A program made the position numbers and the translations under genes. From NCBI GenBank assembly GCA_019321725.1, contig CM033107.1, positions 26,279,445 through 26,343,444 of the forward strand: a stretch of DNA of 64,000 nucleotides, in the 5' to 3' direction. Position 1 is the first letter of the stretch. The number at the start of each line of letters is the position of its first letter. Positions 24,801-36,900 of the stretch are shown one piece after another. The notes under the pieces were generated by a model. That model had not been told where the DNA came from and made no database searches. It saw only the letters and a program-made list of their open reading frames with translations. This stretch comes from Paulownia fortunei. Taxonomy: Eukaryota > Streptophyta > Magnoliopsida > Lamiales > Paulowniaceae.

Positions 24801-26546
24801 GCTTAAGACGAGGATTTTGCTTTCTGTTATATAAGGCACCAAAGGTGATGTCCATTTGACTGATTCCCAATGTGCATTCAGTTTAATAATTACCTTGCCC
24901 TTGGTCATGGAGGTTTGAGCTTGTGAATTAGCTTTTGATTGTGGTTAATTGGAGGGGCACAGGGAAACACAATAGCTATAGCCACTGACTTGATATTCAA
25001 TCCAAAAATGTATTTGTGTAGGCATTCATTTGCAGTCCATTCAGATGTTAATTTTTTCTTGTTTTGATCCTGTGGAGTTGCATCTTCGAATGATGTTCCT
25101 TCTTTGTATGGCAGGATGACTTTTTTAGTCCGGCCATAAGTAGTGCAATATACAGCTCTAGGAAGATAGTACTGCTATGATGTTTCTCTTCATATTTCTT
25201 GTTTATTTTTTTGTTACGTCAGCCATTTTGCTAATCAGAAATGAACTGATATATATGACTCAGCTTTGACATTTACAAAATCTTTGAATAAGCTTGTCAT
25301 CTTTTTTAGGTTTACAAGAGGTACAAGCATTATTACCAACAGATGCAGGCAGTTGTTGCATCATTTGAATCTGTTTCTGGACTACGCAGCGCAGCTCTGC
25401 TTGCAAATTTTGCTTTGAAGGCCATGTCTAAACATTTCAGATGTTTAAAAAATGCCATCACTGATCAGTTGCAGTTTACAACCAAATCTCATGACAAAAT
25501 AAACTTTGAGAGAGATGTAACTCAAAAAATGGAGAACTCAGGAAGGGGAACTTATAACCAAAGACCATTTCACAGTACAGGTTACAATGATCAACCTGTC
25601 TGGCGGCCACAAAGAGGACTTCCTGAACGTGCTGTTGCTGTCCTTAGGGCCTGGTTGTTTGAGCACTTTCTACATCCGTAAGTATCACTTCTGCTTCTAA
25701 CGTATAGTCAACAACTTCGATTTCTTGACATTTCATCGTCTCAAGATTGCAATATATACACACGTCATGTTAATATTTGCTGCAACAATGACAGTTACCC
25801 AACTGACACAGACAAACTAATGTTGGCAAAACAGACGGGACTCTCCAGGAACCAGGTGTGTGCTCTTTTCCATTATATTTGGCATTAGATTCTTGGTAAT
25901 GGAAGCACCCAATCTCTAGCACAAGCTTATATTTCTTCCTGCATTCATGAGAGTGATATGCACCCTTTCCCAATCTTATAGTGGATTTATAGCATGTAAA
26001 CTTTGTCTGGATGTGACCCAGGTCTCTAACTGGTTTATCAATGCAAGAGTAAGGCTTTGGAAGCCAATGGTTGAGGAGATACACATGCTTGAAACTCATC
26101 AGGGCCAAAAGGCTTTGCAAAGAGAGGAACAACCTGCCACCAGGCTAAATGATCATTTGCCTACAAGTTGTTCAGTTCAGTGCAAAAATCCATCCACCTC
26201 TATCCAGAAAATTGGAGAGTTCCCATTGAAGCGTACTCGAGATGACCTAACTGAAGCTCGTAGAGGAAGTGAGGGGCCAATGAATTTACCATATGACAAC
26301 TTGTTGCATCATCCTCAGTTGGGTGTTGGTGTGAGCAATGCTAGTGGTAGTGGCGGTGTTTCCTTAACTCTGGGCCTTCATCAGAATGGCGTGGGATTAT
26401 CCCAGTCCTACCCGATAAATGCAGCTCGTCGTTTTGGTCTGGATGCACATGGCGAGGGATGCGTGGTGAGTGGATTTGCAGAACAAGATCGACAATTTGG
26501 GAGAGACATTATGGGAGGACAGGTTTTGCATGATTTTGTTGGCTGA
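21809..26546 (+). CDS. BLH9: BEL1-like TALE homeodomain transcription factor, PENNYWISE/POUND-FOOLISH (BLH9/BLH8) class, four exons
   Basis: The exons are 21809-22753, 25310-25677, 25795-25855 (the classic 61-base third exon of BEL1-like genes) and 26022-26546, giving 632 aa. I chose ATG 21809 because [16 protein letters not shown] matches the N terminus of Arabidopsis BLH9; upstream in-frame codons include no ATG. Domains: SKY motif [19 protein letters not shown] (about 242-260), BELL domain across the exon 1/2 junction (about 300-370), TALE homeodomain (about 412-477) with [12 protein letters not shown], and the C-terminal ZIBEL-type VSLTLGLH near 571. The end, RQFGRD..GG..LHDFVG, is typical of BLH9. 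The protein would act in the nucleus as a heterodimer with KNOX proteins in meristem maintenance, inflorescence architecture and fruit patterning. Intron 1 is 2.56 kb. BLH9 versus BLH8 is not settled without a tree; the class is firm. Confidence 0.95.
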
Positions 26547-27314
26547 ACATGATTCAGTACTTGAGTCCTCTGATTTGAGTAAATATATCAGTGAGACTTC
26601 AATTGGATATTATTATCAACCATCAAAAAATTCAAGAAGCTGATTGTTTGATGGTTGCCTTCGCTCTATGTAGAAGGTGTGGCTCATATAAAATATAGTG
26701 GTGTAGTACTGTTTAGGAGAGTAGCATTATGAAATGCAAAAACACTGATTGAATCTTTGATTACTAATGTGAAATATTTTTATTTTTCAAAGTTTAGCCC
26801 CTCTGTGGAAGCTTTCTTTTTCTTTCTTGTTCTGTTGTTTTTTGTGCCTGTTGAGTTTCCTACTTATCAACGCTACTGAGCTGAGTTCCAATGACTTCAA
26901 CATTTTCACAAATGTCATAACACGAATTTTCACAATTTTTCTCCGTTTTTTCACTACAACTCATTTTTGTTGTTTTACTACATTGTTGTTCAAGTAATGG
27001 TGAGAAAGATGCTCCACAGTGGAGTTTACTGTGCTCCAAACAAAAAATAAAAAATAAAAAAATTTACCCCCATCAAATTTTCAAGATTCTCAACTAGTTA
27101 ATTTTAAGTAGTTTTCTGCATGCAACATAACAAACAGTTAGAGATTCTTGTGGTTGACCGAAATACTCCATTTTCGATATTCAAGTCAATAATATAACAA
27201 GAGATAATAAATAAAAGATAAAAAATTATAAATGTCCAATATAAATAACATACCTAAAAAATATATTTAATCTCATGAGTTTTTTGCGTATTTTGGGGTC
27301 TCATGGACTTGGGG
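26547..27314. other. 3' flank of the BEL1-like gene
   Basis: It probably begins with the 3' untranslated region. No further gene is seen. Confidence 0.4.
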
Positions 27315-27825
27315 ATAATATTTAATATTTTTAAATTTAATTAAAATTTATTCATCTTATAAATGTGCTTATAGGATATCTTAAACTAGTAGAATTGGAT
27401 CTTTTTGGATTGGCCTTTTAAAATTTTTTAAACTCAAATTATAATTAGGTATATGAAAAAAATTCCGCGTTATAAGAAAGTTGATTAACTTTTCTCTTAC
27501 TAATAAAACTGTTAAATATAAGTAAGAGAAATATGTGTATATTTAAAGAATATATGTAAAGAAATTGACATAATATTTAATATTTTTAAACTTAATTAAA
27601 ATTTATTCATCTTATAAATGTGCTTATAGGATATCTTAAGCTAGTAGAATTGGATCTTTTTGGATTGGCCTTTCAAAAATTTTTTAAACTCAAATTATAA
27701 TTAGGTATATAAAAAAAATTCAGCGTTATAAGAAGGTTGAATAACTTTTCTCTTACTAATAAAACTGTTAAATATAAGTAAGAGAAATATGTGTATATTT
27801 AGAGAATATATGTAAAGAAATTGAC
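27315..27825. repeat. Recent 255-bp tandem duplication
   Basis: Unit 1 (27315-27569) and unit 2 (27570-27825) both start ATAATATTTAATATTTTTAAA and end AAAGAAATTGAC. They differ at only a handful of positions, such as CCGCGTT versus CAGCGTT. They carry no gene. The high identity suggests a young event. Confidence 0.9.
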
Positions 27826-29239
27826 TCAAAAGTAGTCATAATTCATTTAAAGGCACTAACAACTTCAAAATATTCTCAAGAGTAAAAATTTAAAATAGAT
27901 AAATTGAAAATAAATTTTAAATTTGATACAAAAAATTATATATAAAATTATATAATTATTTTTTATCTATGATCCTAAAAAATGTAGGTGGTGCAACGGA
28001 TATAATCATGGGAAAATCAACGGAACAGTGCGCTGAGCGGACACAAGACCAGAATTCCATATGTTATTAACTAACTGAGACGCTGGCGGGATTCGGAGGT
28101 GCGCCATTGATAGTGATATCTCGAATTTAAATTCATTTTTTTTTTTAACCATATGATTGGATTTGACACACCCTTTTTACTTCTCAATGCTATACTCTCA
28201 TAGTTAAAAGTATTGATATGACATCGATTTATAAGTATTCGGATTGCCTTTCTTTTATTCGAAAATATTGAATCATATTTATATATTCTTCTTCAAGTTT
28301 GAAAGTATCAAATCCAATCATTCCATGTATCATGATATTATAATTTTATCTTGATGTTGTTGGGATAATATCCAATTATATTATCTTGTCTCAAATATTA
28401 CATTTGATAATGGAGTTTACATATATACAATGAATTTTGGTGCAGCAACTAGTGAATTTTTTTCTATGATAAATTTAAGTATAAAAATAATATTATATTC
28501 AACTTTATTAATAATTGACAAAATGAAAGTTTTTATCATGTAAGTAGTAATTTATTTGTATCGTCTGATAGTACCTCGTTCTATAACTACTTATGTATAA
28601 AAATATGTAAATTGTTGATATTCCTATTTTGAACTATGTGAAAATTACCTTTTGTGAGCACAAAAAATTTGCTAACTTGGAGATAAAATTACAAAATTTT
28701 AGGGCGAAATTTTGTTTTTCTACTGTCAAAAGGTAATAAAAGTTAGGAGAGCAATTGAAAAAATTAACTTCTCACTACCATAAGTTTTCATCTGATTTCC
28801 TGATTTTGACAAGAAAATGTTCCAACTAATGTAAATTGCTTAGGTATAATGAGATTGATACAAATGAGACGTCACATAAGACAGGGATGCCAAGTTCTAA
28901 ACTGATAAAGTATGGGGCTTATGAATTATTTAGGGGAACTGCTTGTTTTGGACTTTGGATTAGAAACAGGACTATGTAAAGGGATAGTGAAATATTGTTT
29001 GATTCATGACTAGGAATCTGAGAGCCAGTCGATGGTGATATTAGTAGAAAAATGTTCAAAATCAAGATTTAAAGTCAAAATTGCAATAGACAAATATCAA
29101 AGCATATTTTAGGCCTTAATTCCCACCAAAGCTGAAAGATACAATCATGTAACCATAGTCCATACATACATACTATTCTAGATACTATAATCTTCTGAAT
29201 ACTAAATAAAACTTTGAAAACATACATGTCTGATACAGT
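27826..29239. other. Intergenic region between the BEL1-like and NPF genes
   Basis: The sequence is AT-rich without a recognisable gene. The last 150 bases are likely the 3' untranslated region of the minus-strand NPF gene. Confidence 0.4.
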
Positions 29240-32200
29240 TTAAGCCATTGTTTCCATGCCATTGCCTTCATAACAGTCAGCAACAGCCACTGTTGTTCTT
29301 CTTACATTCTTGTAAGAATATTTCCTTGCAACAAAGGCGTAGACGCAAAGGTTCACTGTTGTAATGCCTGCTAACAACCAGTAGAAATAGTCGAGCCGGC
29401 TGCTATTCAAATCCTTGCCAAACCAACTCTTGCCACCCTTCTCTGTTAGATGATCAACTAAAGTTATCATAAGGCTGCTAAGAAAGTTTGCTGCACCAAT
29501 TACACTAAGATAAAATGCGATGCCTATGCTTCTCATGGAATCAGGTACTTGATCATAAAAGTACTCTTGCAAGCCCACCAGTGTGAAACAATCTCCAATT
29601 GCAACTATAATAAATTGTGGTGCCAGCCAAAACACACTCATTGACATGGAACTCTTTAGCGGGTTTTTCTCCACAATATGCAGTCTCTTTCTCTCAACCA
29701 ACGCTGCTACGATCATAGTTAGAACTGAGAAAACCATCCCAATACCAATCCTTTGCAGAATTTTGATGCCTCTGTCGTTTCCTGTAACTCTTCTTAAGGA
29801 GGGAACAAGGACTTTATCATAAATTGCAACAGAAACTATTAACCCAATGGCGGCCAGGGCAAATATTGAGGCTGGTGGGATCATGAAATCGTGAGTGATC
29901 TTTCGATTCAGTGTTGCACTTTGTTTGATAAAGAATGTGGAGGACTGTGCTACACAAATACCAAATGGTAATGTAGTCAGCCAGATTGGAATCATGTTGA
30001 CAATAAGCTTCACCTCCTCCACCTTTGTTACAGTTGCAAGTCTCCATGGATTTTGTTTCTCTGCTGAATTTTGTCTATCTTCAATAATTGCAGCTTTGTC
30101 GAGAAACCTGGTAAACAGAATGACATATACTCAGTACCTCACACCCTTTCTCTAAGTGATACAGAAGCCAATATACTAGTTTATCGGATATCTTACTTGA
30201 GCTTCCTTGTGTGAAAAAGAAGCCTCGTCCCCTGAGTCTTGTCCGATTTGGGAACCTCATATAATTGATCAGGTTCTGATGGATATGGAAGATTTCTCTT
30301 TGCAATTGCTGCTACAAGTACCTGTAACATTGGGGTTAAGGGACTTCCCGTTGGCTTCCTAAAACGATAAAACGGCCTTCCCGTGCAAAATATCACTACA
30401 GTGGAAGCCATCACTGCTGTAAGAATGATATCTGCTGCAGCCCAGCCAACATGGTCCTGGATGTAAACAATTACGGTAACACCAAGTAGAAGACCACAAC
30501 AAAGCCCGAAACTCCACCAATTGAAAAAGGACATTTTCTTTTTTCTTTCTTCCGGATGATCATCATCAAACTGGTCAGCTCCAAAGCTCTCCAGAGAAGG
30601 CTTATGACCACCTGTACCTATTGAGATCAAGTATATTGCAAGAAAGAAGGCAATCTCATGGATCCTTCGAGGCTCAGGGCAGATCCCGATGTCACAAGGT
30701 TTCAAGCCCGGGATCACTCTGGACATTGTCAAGAGAAGCAACCCCTGTTTTTTGCATAAAATTGCAACATTATTTTCGGATGAAGTAAATTTCACTAGCT
30801 TATTTGATTTATAATCAAACATGCATAATATTCCAAAGTCCTGACTGCACTACTTTACTATTTAGAAGATAGCGAACATTGAAATTACAGGTTTGGTGGA
30901 GTGAAACTGATATTTCAAGAATTTGTTTGAACATTTCTGAAAATTATGTTACCAGGAGATAAACAATGGAGGAGGCTAGAACTGTGGAGAATCGGCCAAG
31001 GTAAGCATCAGCTAAAAATCCTCCAAGTAAGGGCATCATTGTGGTCACCCCTGACCAGTAGTTGACGCTTTTAGCTGCTGTTTTTAGGTCTTGGTGGAGC
31101 ACCTTGGTGAGGTATATGATTAAATTTGCTGCTAGTCCAAAATAACTCAACCTCTCGCTGAACTCGGTTGCTGCCAAGAACAAAAACATAAGGGCTTCGT
31201 GCAAACTACTTACACATGATCTGATTTTGCATTATTTGGAGAACGCATACATAAAGATTAAAATGATATTATCATATGTAATTCAGCAGTTTACAAATCA
31301 TAAGATAGTACTGGGTAGCATTTTATGTCCCATCATAGCTGTACGTTATCTTGGAAGGAATCCTGCTACAGGTTGATTTAGCACCACTTATGCAATAAAT
31401 GAACTGCACAGTCGATTTGTAACTGTATTTGACATACCTCGTATGTTAACTGTTATTTGTGAAACTTGATGCAAGCATGCACTTATTAACTCGTATCTGA
31501 AACCACAGAAATTTGCTTACACTAATAAGGTCAATCAGCTGTTTATTGTGCTACTTGAGCACATTTAGATAATTCTTATGTTACAACTCGTTTTATAGTC
31601 AAGGGCTTTTTTATTATGTTTTAATTCTTTAGGAAGTTGATTTTGAAAGGATATTAAGCAAGGTCATCGTTGCCACAGTCGATGGCCTTGGATAACAGAA
31701 ATAAACATTGAACAAAGTAAGGAGAGTAGCAACAACTGCACCGAAGATTGCAGGACTCAACATTTGCAGCGCCCCCCGCCTCCCCCCCCCCCCCCCGGCC
31801 GGCCAATCCCCAGAAAAAAGAAAAAAAAAATATTATTGTTAGGTTTCAATTGAGCTTTTCATACAGAGCTCATAATCATGAAAAAACAACATTGTACATC
31901 AACCGACATTTGCGGAGTGTGTGGTAAGTTAAATTTAACACACAAAGATGGATATTTTTTGCACTTTTGACAAACTATGGGTGAAAAGTCTAATTTTCCC
32001 CAACTTTTTTCGTGGCGTGCGCTTCTTTTGATTGTTTTGGCAAATGTTTAAGTTTGTCATAACTAACAATCAATGATGTCTTTATTCCGACGTCTTATCT
32101 TCCTATTATTTATGTAAGTCATATCATTAGATTCCTGCATGAGTAGTTATAGTGTTTAACTAACTTGAGAAAAGAGTATTGAACTTTTAAGTAGATTATT

Positions 32201-33479
32201 AAAAAAGGATATATACTTAAAGTTGTTGACAAATAGAAACAACAGCATAAATCCAGTCTCCACTTATTTCAAAGCTGATGCCTTCTGCGGGTTATATTTA
32301 GAGTCTAACACAATTTTTTGGATCAAGATATATAGGAATCATGAGTAAGGCAAAGATACCCACAAAAAAATTGAAAAATATAATAAAATTATGAAGGCTG
32401 AGGCCCTCAATGTTTTCAACTAGCACCTCAAATATTGGTGATCAAAAGCGAGGCAAAGCTTTTGACCAGAAATATAAATCACACAAGTCATAGATCTATC
32501 ACTAGGTCTTAATTATCAATATATATATATAAACAGAAAAGAATTTCCTATCAGAAAAATCGTCAAGCAATGATGCTAAGTATCAGTTTTTACTCCAAGG
32601 AAACATACAATAATGCAGAGAATTGCACGTCTTAGGTTGTCAGTAAACGTAGAGCATCGATAATCGTATTTACACTTATTTCCCACTTTCCCAGTAATAT
32701 TTGAAAGGAGAATAGCATCAAGGTCAGATAAATTTTCTCAGATTTAAGGACAATATTTAAAAACAATGCCATTTAAGTATGTTAGCTAGCTCAGCCTGAA
32801 TTATGTGGCTTTTGTTTTACTGACGAGCTTTATAGAACCTGATCCCCATAGAAAGAAATTAGGTATGAGTTATGGCTTGGCATGACATATCTTCACGTAA
32901 GAAGAAGACGTTCAGTTCTATATAAAAACGCCATCTATTGCTCAAATCTTTGCAACTCGAAAACCATTTTTCTATTGTTTGACAACATGAAAAAACCCAA
33001 AAGCTATGCACTTCCTCTCTGTCCAAGGGATGGAAGTAATAAATAATTTCAAATTCTCTATTTCAAATGGTATTTCATAAACGACAAGTGTATAAAAATA
33101 TTTTTGTAAATAAACATTTAGTTGCCGATCTCATTCTCTTGGCGTATATTGATGAAATATATTTATACGATGAAAATAGAGAGGAACGGCAAATACCTCA
33201 ACCAGCATGTAATGAATTATCATTAATGCTTGATTCAGAAATGCTCAAAGACGGGTAGGATTTAAGCTTGTTAAAGCAAATGGTTCATGCAGTGAAAATG
33301 GACCTATATATATATATATATATATTATTTTCTGGCTTATGAAATTTCCTACCTATAATGAAAAGGGAGGCCTTCCATGCACCAGTGGAAGCTCTGAGAG
33401 GAACTCGTCCTTTATGATCAACAGAAGAGTCATACACCCATTTCTCTTCATCTGATTCCTGTTTCTTTTTCTGATCCAT
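29240..33479 (-). CDS. NRT1/PTR family (NPF) proton-coupled transporter, NPF5-like, four exons, intact
   Basis: The exons on the minus strand are 33479-33353, 31170-30953, 30744-30197 and 30107-29240; phases agree and the product is 586 aa, usual for the family. ATG 33479 is the first Met in frame; two codons further upstream there is only a GTG. The protein is a major-facilitator, 12-helix membrane transporter. Visible hallmarks are the ExxER proton-coupling motif at the first helix (E45-x-x-E48-R49), the conserved LGGFLADAYLGRF loop, IGTGGHKPSLESFGADQFD, FFNWW and the late QEYFYDQVPDSMRS segment. Family members move nitrate, peptides, hormones or glucosinolates. The best recalled relatives are Arabidopsis NPF5.6/NPF5.7 (At2g37900/At3g53960), whose substrates I cannot state, so neither can I here. 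Intron 1 is 2.18 kb and contains a 15-base C run (31782-31796). Confidence 0.95.
31771..31804. repeat. C-rich low-complexity spike in NPF intron 1
   Basis: Six C, a short spacer, a run of 15 C (31782-31796), then GGCCGGCC stand out in otherwise AT-rich intron sequence. Run length is a likely assembly-uncertain point. Confidence 0.8.
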
Positions 33480-33679
33480 CTGCACACTTATTGTCTAGAT
33501 AGTTAGTACCAAGATACCACAGATAATAACAACACACACTCTCAAGTCAGCTATATTATATTAAGTGAGCTTCGTTGGTGGGTTTGCAACTTTGTTTGGT
33601 TCTTCTTATATAGGGCAGAATCTATTGTCTTAAACTCACTGCACGTTGAATTTGTCCACAATGATGATAACCAAGAAGG

Positions 33680-33962
33680 CAAATTGCATTATTAGTCCCG
33701 CAATTTAGATCATGTGCGATTTTGGTCCTAATATATTTTAGCATATCACATTGCATCCTGTAACTTGAAAAAACATGCAATTTTAGTCCCACCAAAAAAA
33801 GAAAAAAGGAAAATAGTGGAGATTTGATGTCGACGTGGTTATTATCATTAAATATTTGATGATAAGACCAAAATTGCATCTTTTTTTTCTCAAGGTATGG
33901 AATGTACTTGTTGAACTTAAATAAAAAATTGCACATGACCTAAGTTGTGTTACCAAAATTTA
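33680..33962. mobile_element. Short MITE-like foldback element near the NPF 5' end
   Basis: TTAGATCATGTGCGATTTT at 33705 is the inverted counterpart of AAAATTGCACATGACCTAA ending at 33943 (two mismatches). The interior has further AATTTTAGTCCC/GACCAAAATTGC complementary pieces. This ends about 200 bases upstream of the NPF start codon. Elements of this type are common near plant genes. Confidence 0.5.
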
Positions 33963-36900
33963 AAGCAATATTCCCACAAACAAGAACATGGATTAAAGTA
34001 CTGTTTATTGTAAACAATTCTTGTTAGTGATTTTGATAGAGAATAAATTTGGATTCCCTCCACTTATTTGTGGTCATTGTTGGTCTTTACAAGGGAATAG
34101 CATCAAATGTCCAGTTTAAATCCCCCTTTTCTTCTCAATTTGTAGCCAATAAAGTGGCTTTATAAGAACCTACATATGCACAAAACTCTAACCATGATCA
34201 AGAACAAGATGTGATGCTTGCATGTGGGTTAACACCACTACCCTCTACTAAGCATCCTTATCTAACCATGTTCAATCTTCATTTTCTCACTAATTAATCT
34301 TAATTATTATATGTATGGCTAATTCCAATAGTACATTAGGCCTTGGTGATTATTGCCATAATCCATTAATAGTAAATTCTATATAGTAGGTTAAATCTTA
34401 GCAAATCTTGATTAAAGTGTGTTACAGTTCAAAATTCCATTATTTTAACAGGATATCTGGAATAATAAGAAGCTATCTCTTTTACCTGCTTTCTCAAGTA
34501 GTATACATATATCAGGTGGGGTTTTAGACTTTTAGTTGTGCTGCTGATAATGCCAGAGCAAAATCCCTAATGCCAAAGCAAATTTCAGCTAATCCCTTTT
34601 TGCTCTTCTGAGTCAATACTAGAATTGTAACACCCTCCTAATTTATGATAGTCTAATGCCATCTCAGCATCCTCTCTCTTCTTAATTTATTTTTTATCTC
34701 TCTTTTTATTTCTTTCTCTTTCTTCTTAAATTTAATTTGTTCTTCTATTCATAATTTTCCTCTTTTTGTTCTTATGAAATATAATAAGTTTAAAAATAAT
34801 ATTCACACTCTACAAAATAATAAAGGCACTCCATTCTAACTTTTAAGTAAGTGGTGGACTAAAATACTATTGTTATATCTTTTTCCTTTGACATTAATTC
34901 ACTCATTTCAAATTAAATACTACTATTAAATTGAAAGTACCTAAAATAACACGTAGCAGATTAGTTTAGTTATTTTTATTATATTGTTATTCTTTTTTTT
35001 CTTAGCCTATTTTAGGTTGGAAATTTGAGAAAAAATAGCCAACATGAAAAGAAATGCATGATAAATGATATAAAGAATAAAATAAGTGCAGTAAAATTGG
35101 ATGAGCTTGGGATCTTGATTATTAATAGCACTTGCCAACTTTATTTGGTAAGGGTCCCACAAGAAATTATAGAGAGATATGAGATGCTGATGAATATATG
35201 GTGAATATATATTAAGTTCATATTAATTGTAGCATTTATTGGACCAAGATTAAAACTCCATAAATTATACAGATTAATATGGATTAAATTAGGTGTGATT
35301 TGGCTAATTGGCCAAGAAGGGCAAAAAAGACATTCAATGGAAATTTGCTCTGCCATTAGGGATTTTGCTATGGCATTAAGAATTTAAATTAAATAAAATA
35401 AGTAAGAAAAGTACAACTTACTTTTTAGCAAGTTGTGCGGTGGGTCCGTTTAGACTTTATACTATGCAGTTAGTCAAGACTCTTTCATGTTATTCAAATA
35501 TGTCCCTTATTTGGTACGAGAAAGAAATACTGAAAATATAATAATGAATTATAATACCTGTACTTAGTTGTCATAAAAGTTAAGCATGAAAACAACATAA
35601 AAAGAGAATTTTTATTATTTGGATTACAGAAAAGGTCAAATTGAATCCAAAAGGAGATATTAAAAAAAAAAAGATACGCTCTAATTACTTTATGTTTCCT
35701 TTTTCTTCACCATTTATGATATATTTGGATTTTAAATTTTAATAAAGAAAAAAATAATAAAAAATTATTTTAAAATCTATGTTACTTGAAGTGAGGAGAA
35801 TATTATTACTACTGTCTAAAATTATTCCATCGTATCAAAGTAGGGGATATTTTAAAAGTGAGGAAATTGAAGCTAAATTTTGACTCGGGCAACCAACTTG
35901 TCGAATTAACATTGTACTAATTGTTAAGGAATAAGCGTGACAATAATTGTCAATATACTCTTTTGAGATACCTTCACATCCAGATGGCAATTTAGATACT
36001 GGTAATAAGGTGCTTAAGAGTTAACCCACAATCAACCAATCATAAAAATCCAGTCTTTTGCATTTTCATATTTGTACTATCAACTTCGACATGTTATAGT
36101 ATTTCTTATGATGATTTTTTTTTTCCTTTTATCTGTTAAATGAGACTTTATTTTATTTTTTTTAAATATTGGCTCAAATTTAGAGCTCTAATTTATCTTA
36201 AAAATATCTATTTCAAGAAATCTATCTCTCAAACACATTGTTAAGCTCACTCTTAATTTAATTAGGTGACGGGGAAATCCGAAAAAAACAAATAGAACTG
36301 TGGAGGCCATCAAATTTATTGTAAATTTCTTTAGAGTTTGAAGCATTATGAAGTTGTAATGTTCAAATGTAAATCGATTCCTCCTAGAAAATATTCTTAA
36401 TTCTGTCGGTACGTAGTTTCACATCATCCTGTCTTTAAAAAAAAAAGAAGAAGTTGGAAAACAATGATTTAATGGGTCCAATTCTTTATGCGAACGCTTT
36501 TAATATTTCATTCTATATTTTTTTTGTATGTATATAAATTTTTAAAATATTTAAATTTAAATTTTATTTTTAAAAGTGCAATATTATCTTTTTAAAACTA
36601 CTATCTGACTTAAAGTTATTTATACAATACTACTATTTTTAAAAATACTTAAAAAATTTATTTCTTAAATCTTATTCAGATTTTATATCAAGCATTAAAT
36701 GGGGTAGTATTTTATCATAGGAGTGGGAACAGTTTAGCCCACAGAAGTCAAAGTAGATAAAATATATCAAACTCCACAATCGAATCCAGTGCTCCCCCAA
36801 CCATGAGACCATATTGGCAGGGATCATTATTTAGTGACCATGTCTATTAACAAATTAGGCTTACTTTTTTTTTTTTTTTTTTTAATTTGTTTGGTTGCTC

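Noticed and set aside
29583..29822. A 79-codon plus-strand frame
   Set aside because: It is the shadow of NPF exon 4 on the opposite strand.
33285..33485. A longer NPF first exon starting two codons earlier and reading past the donor
   Set aside because: The earlier start is GTG, not ATG, and the reading past 33353 is intron sequence; the GT donor joins in phase with the ExxER exon.
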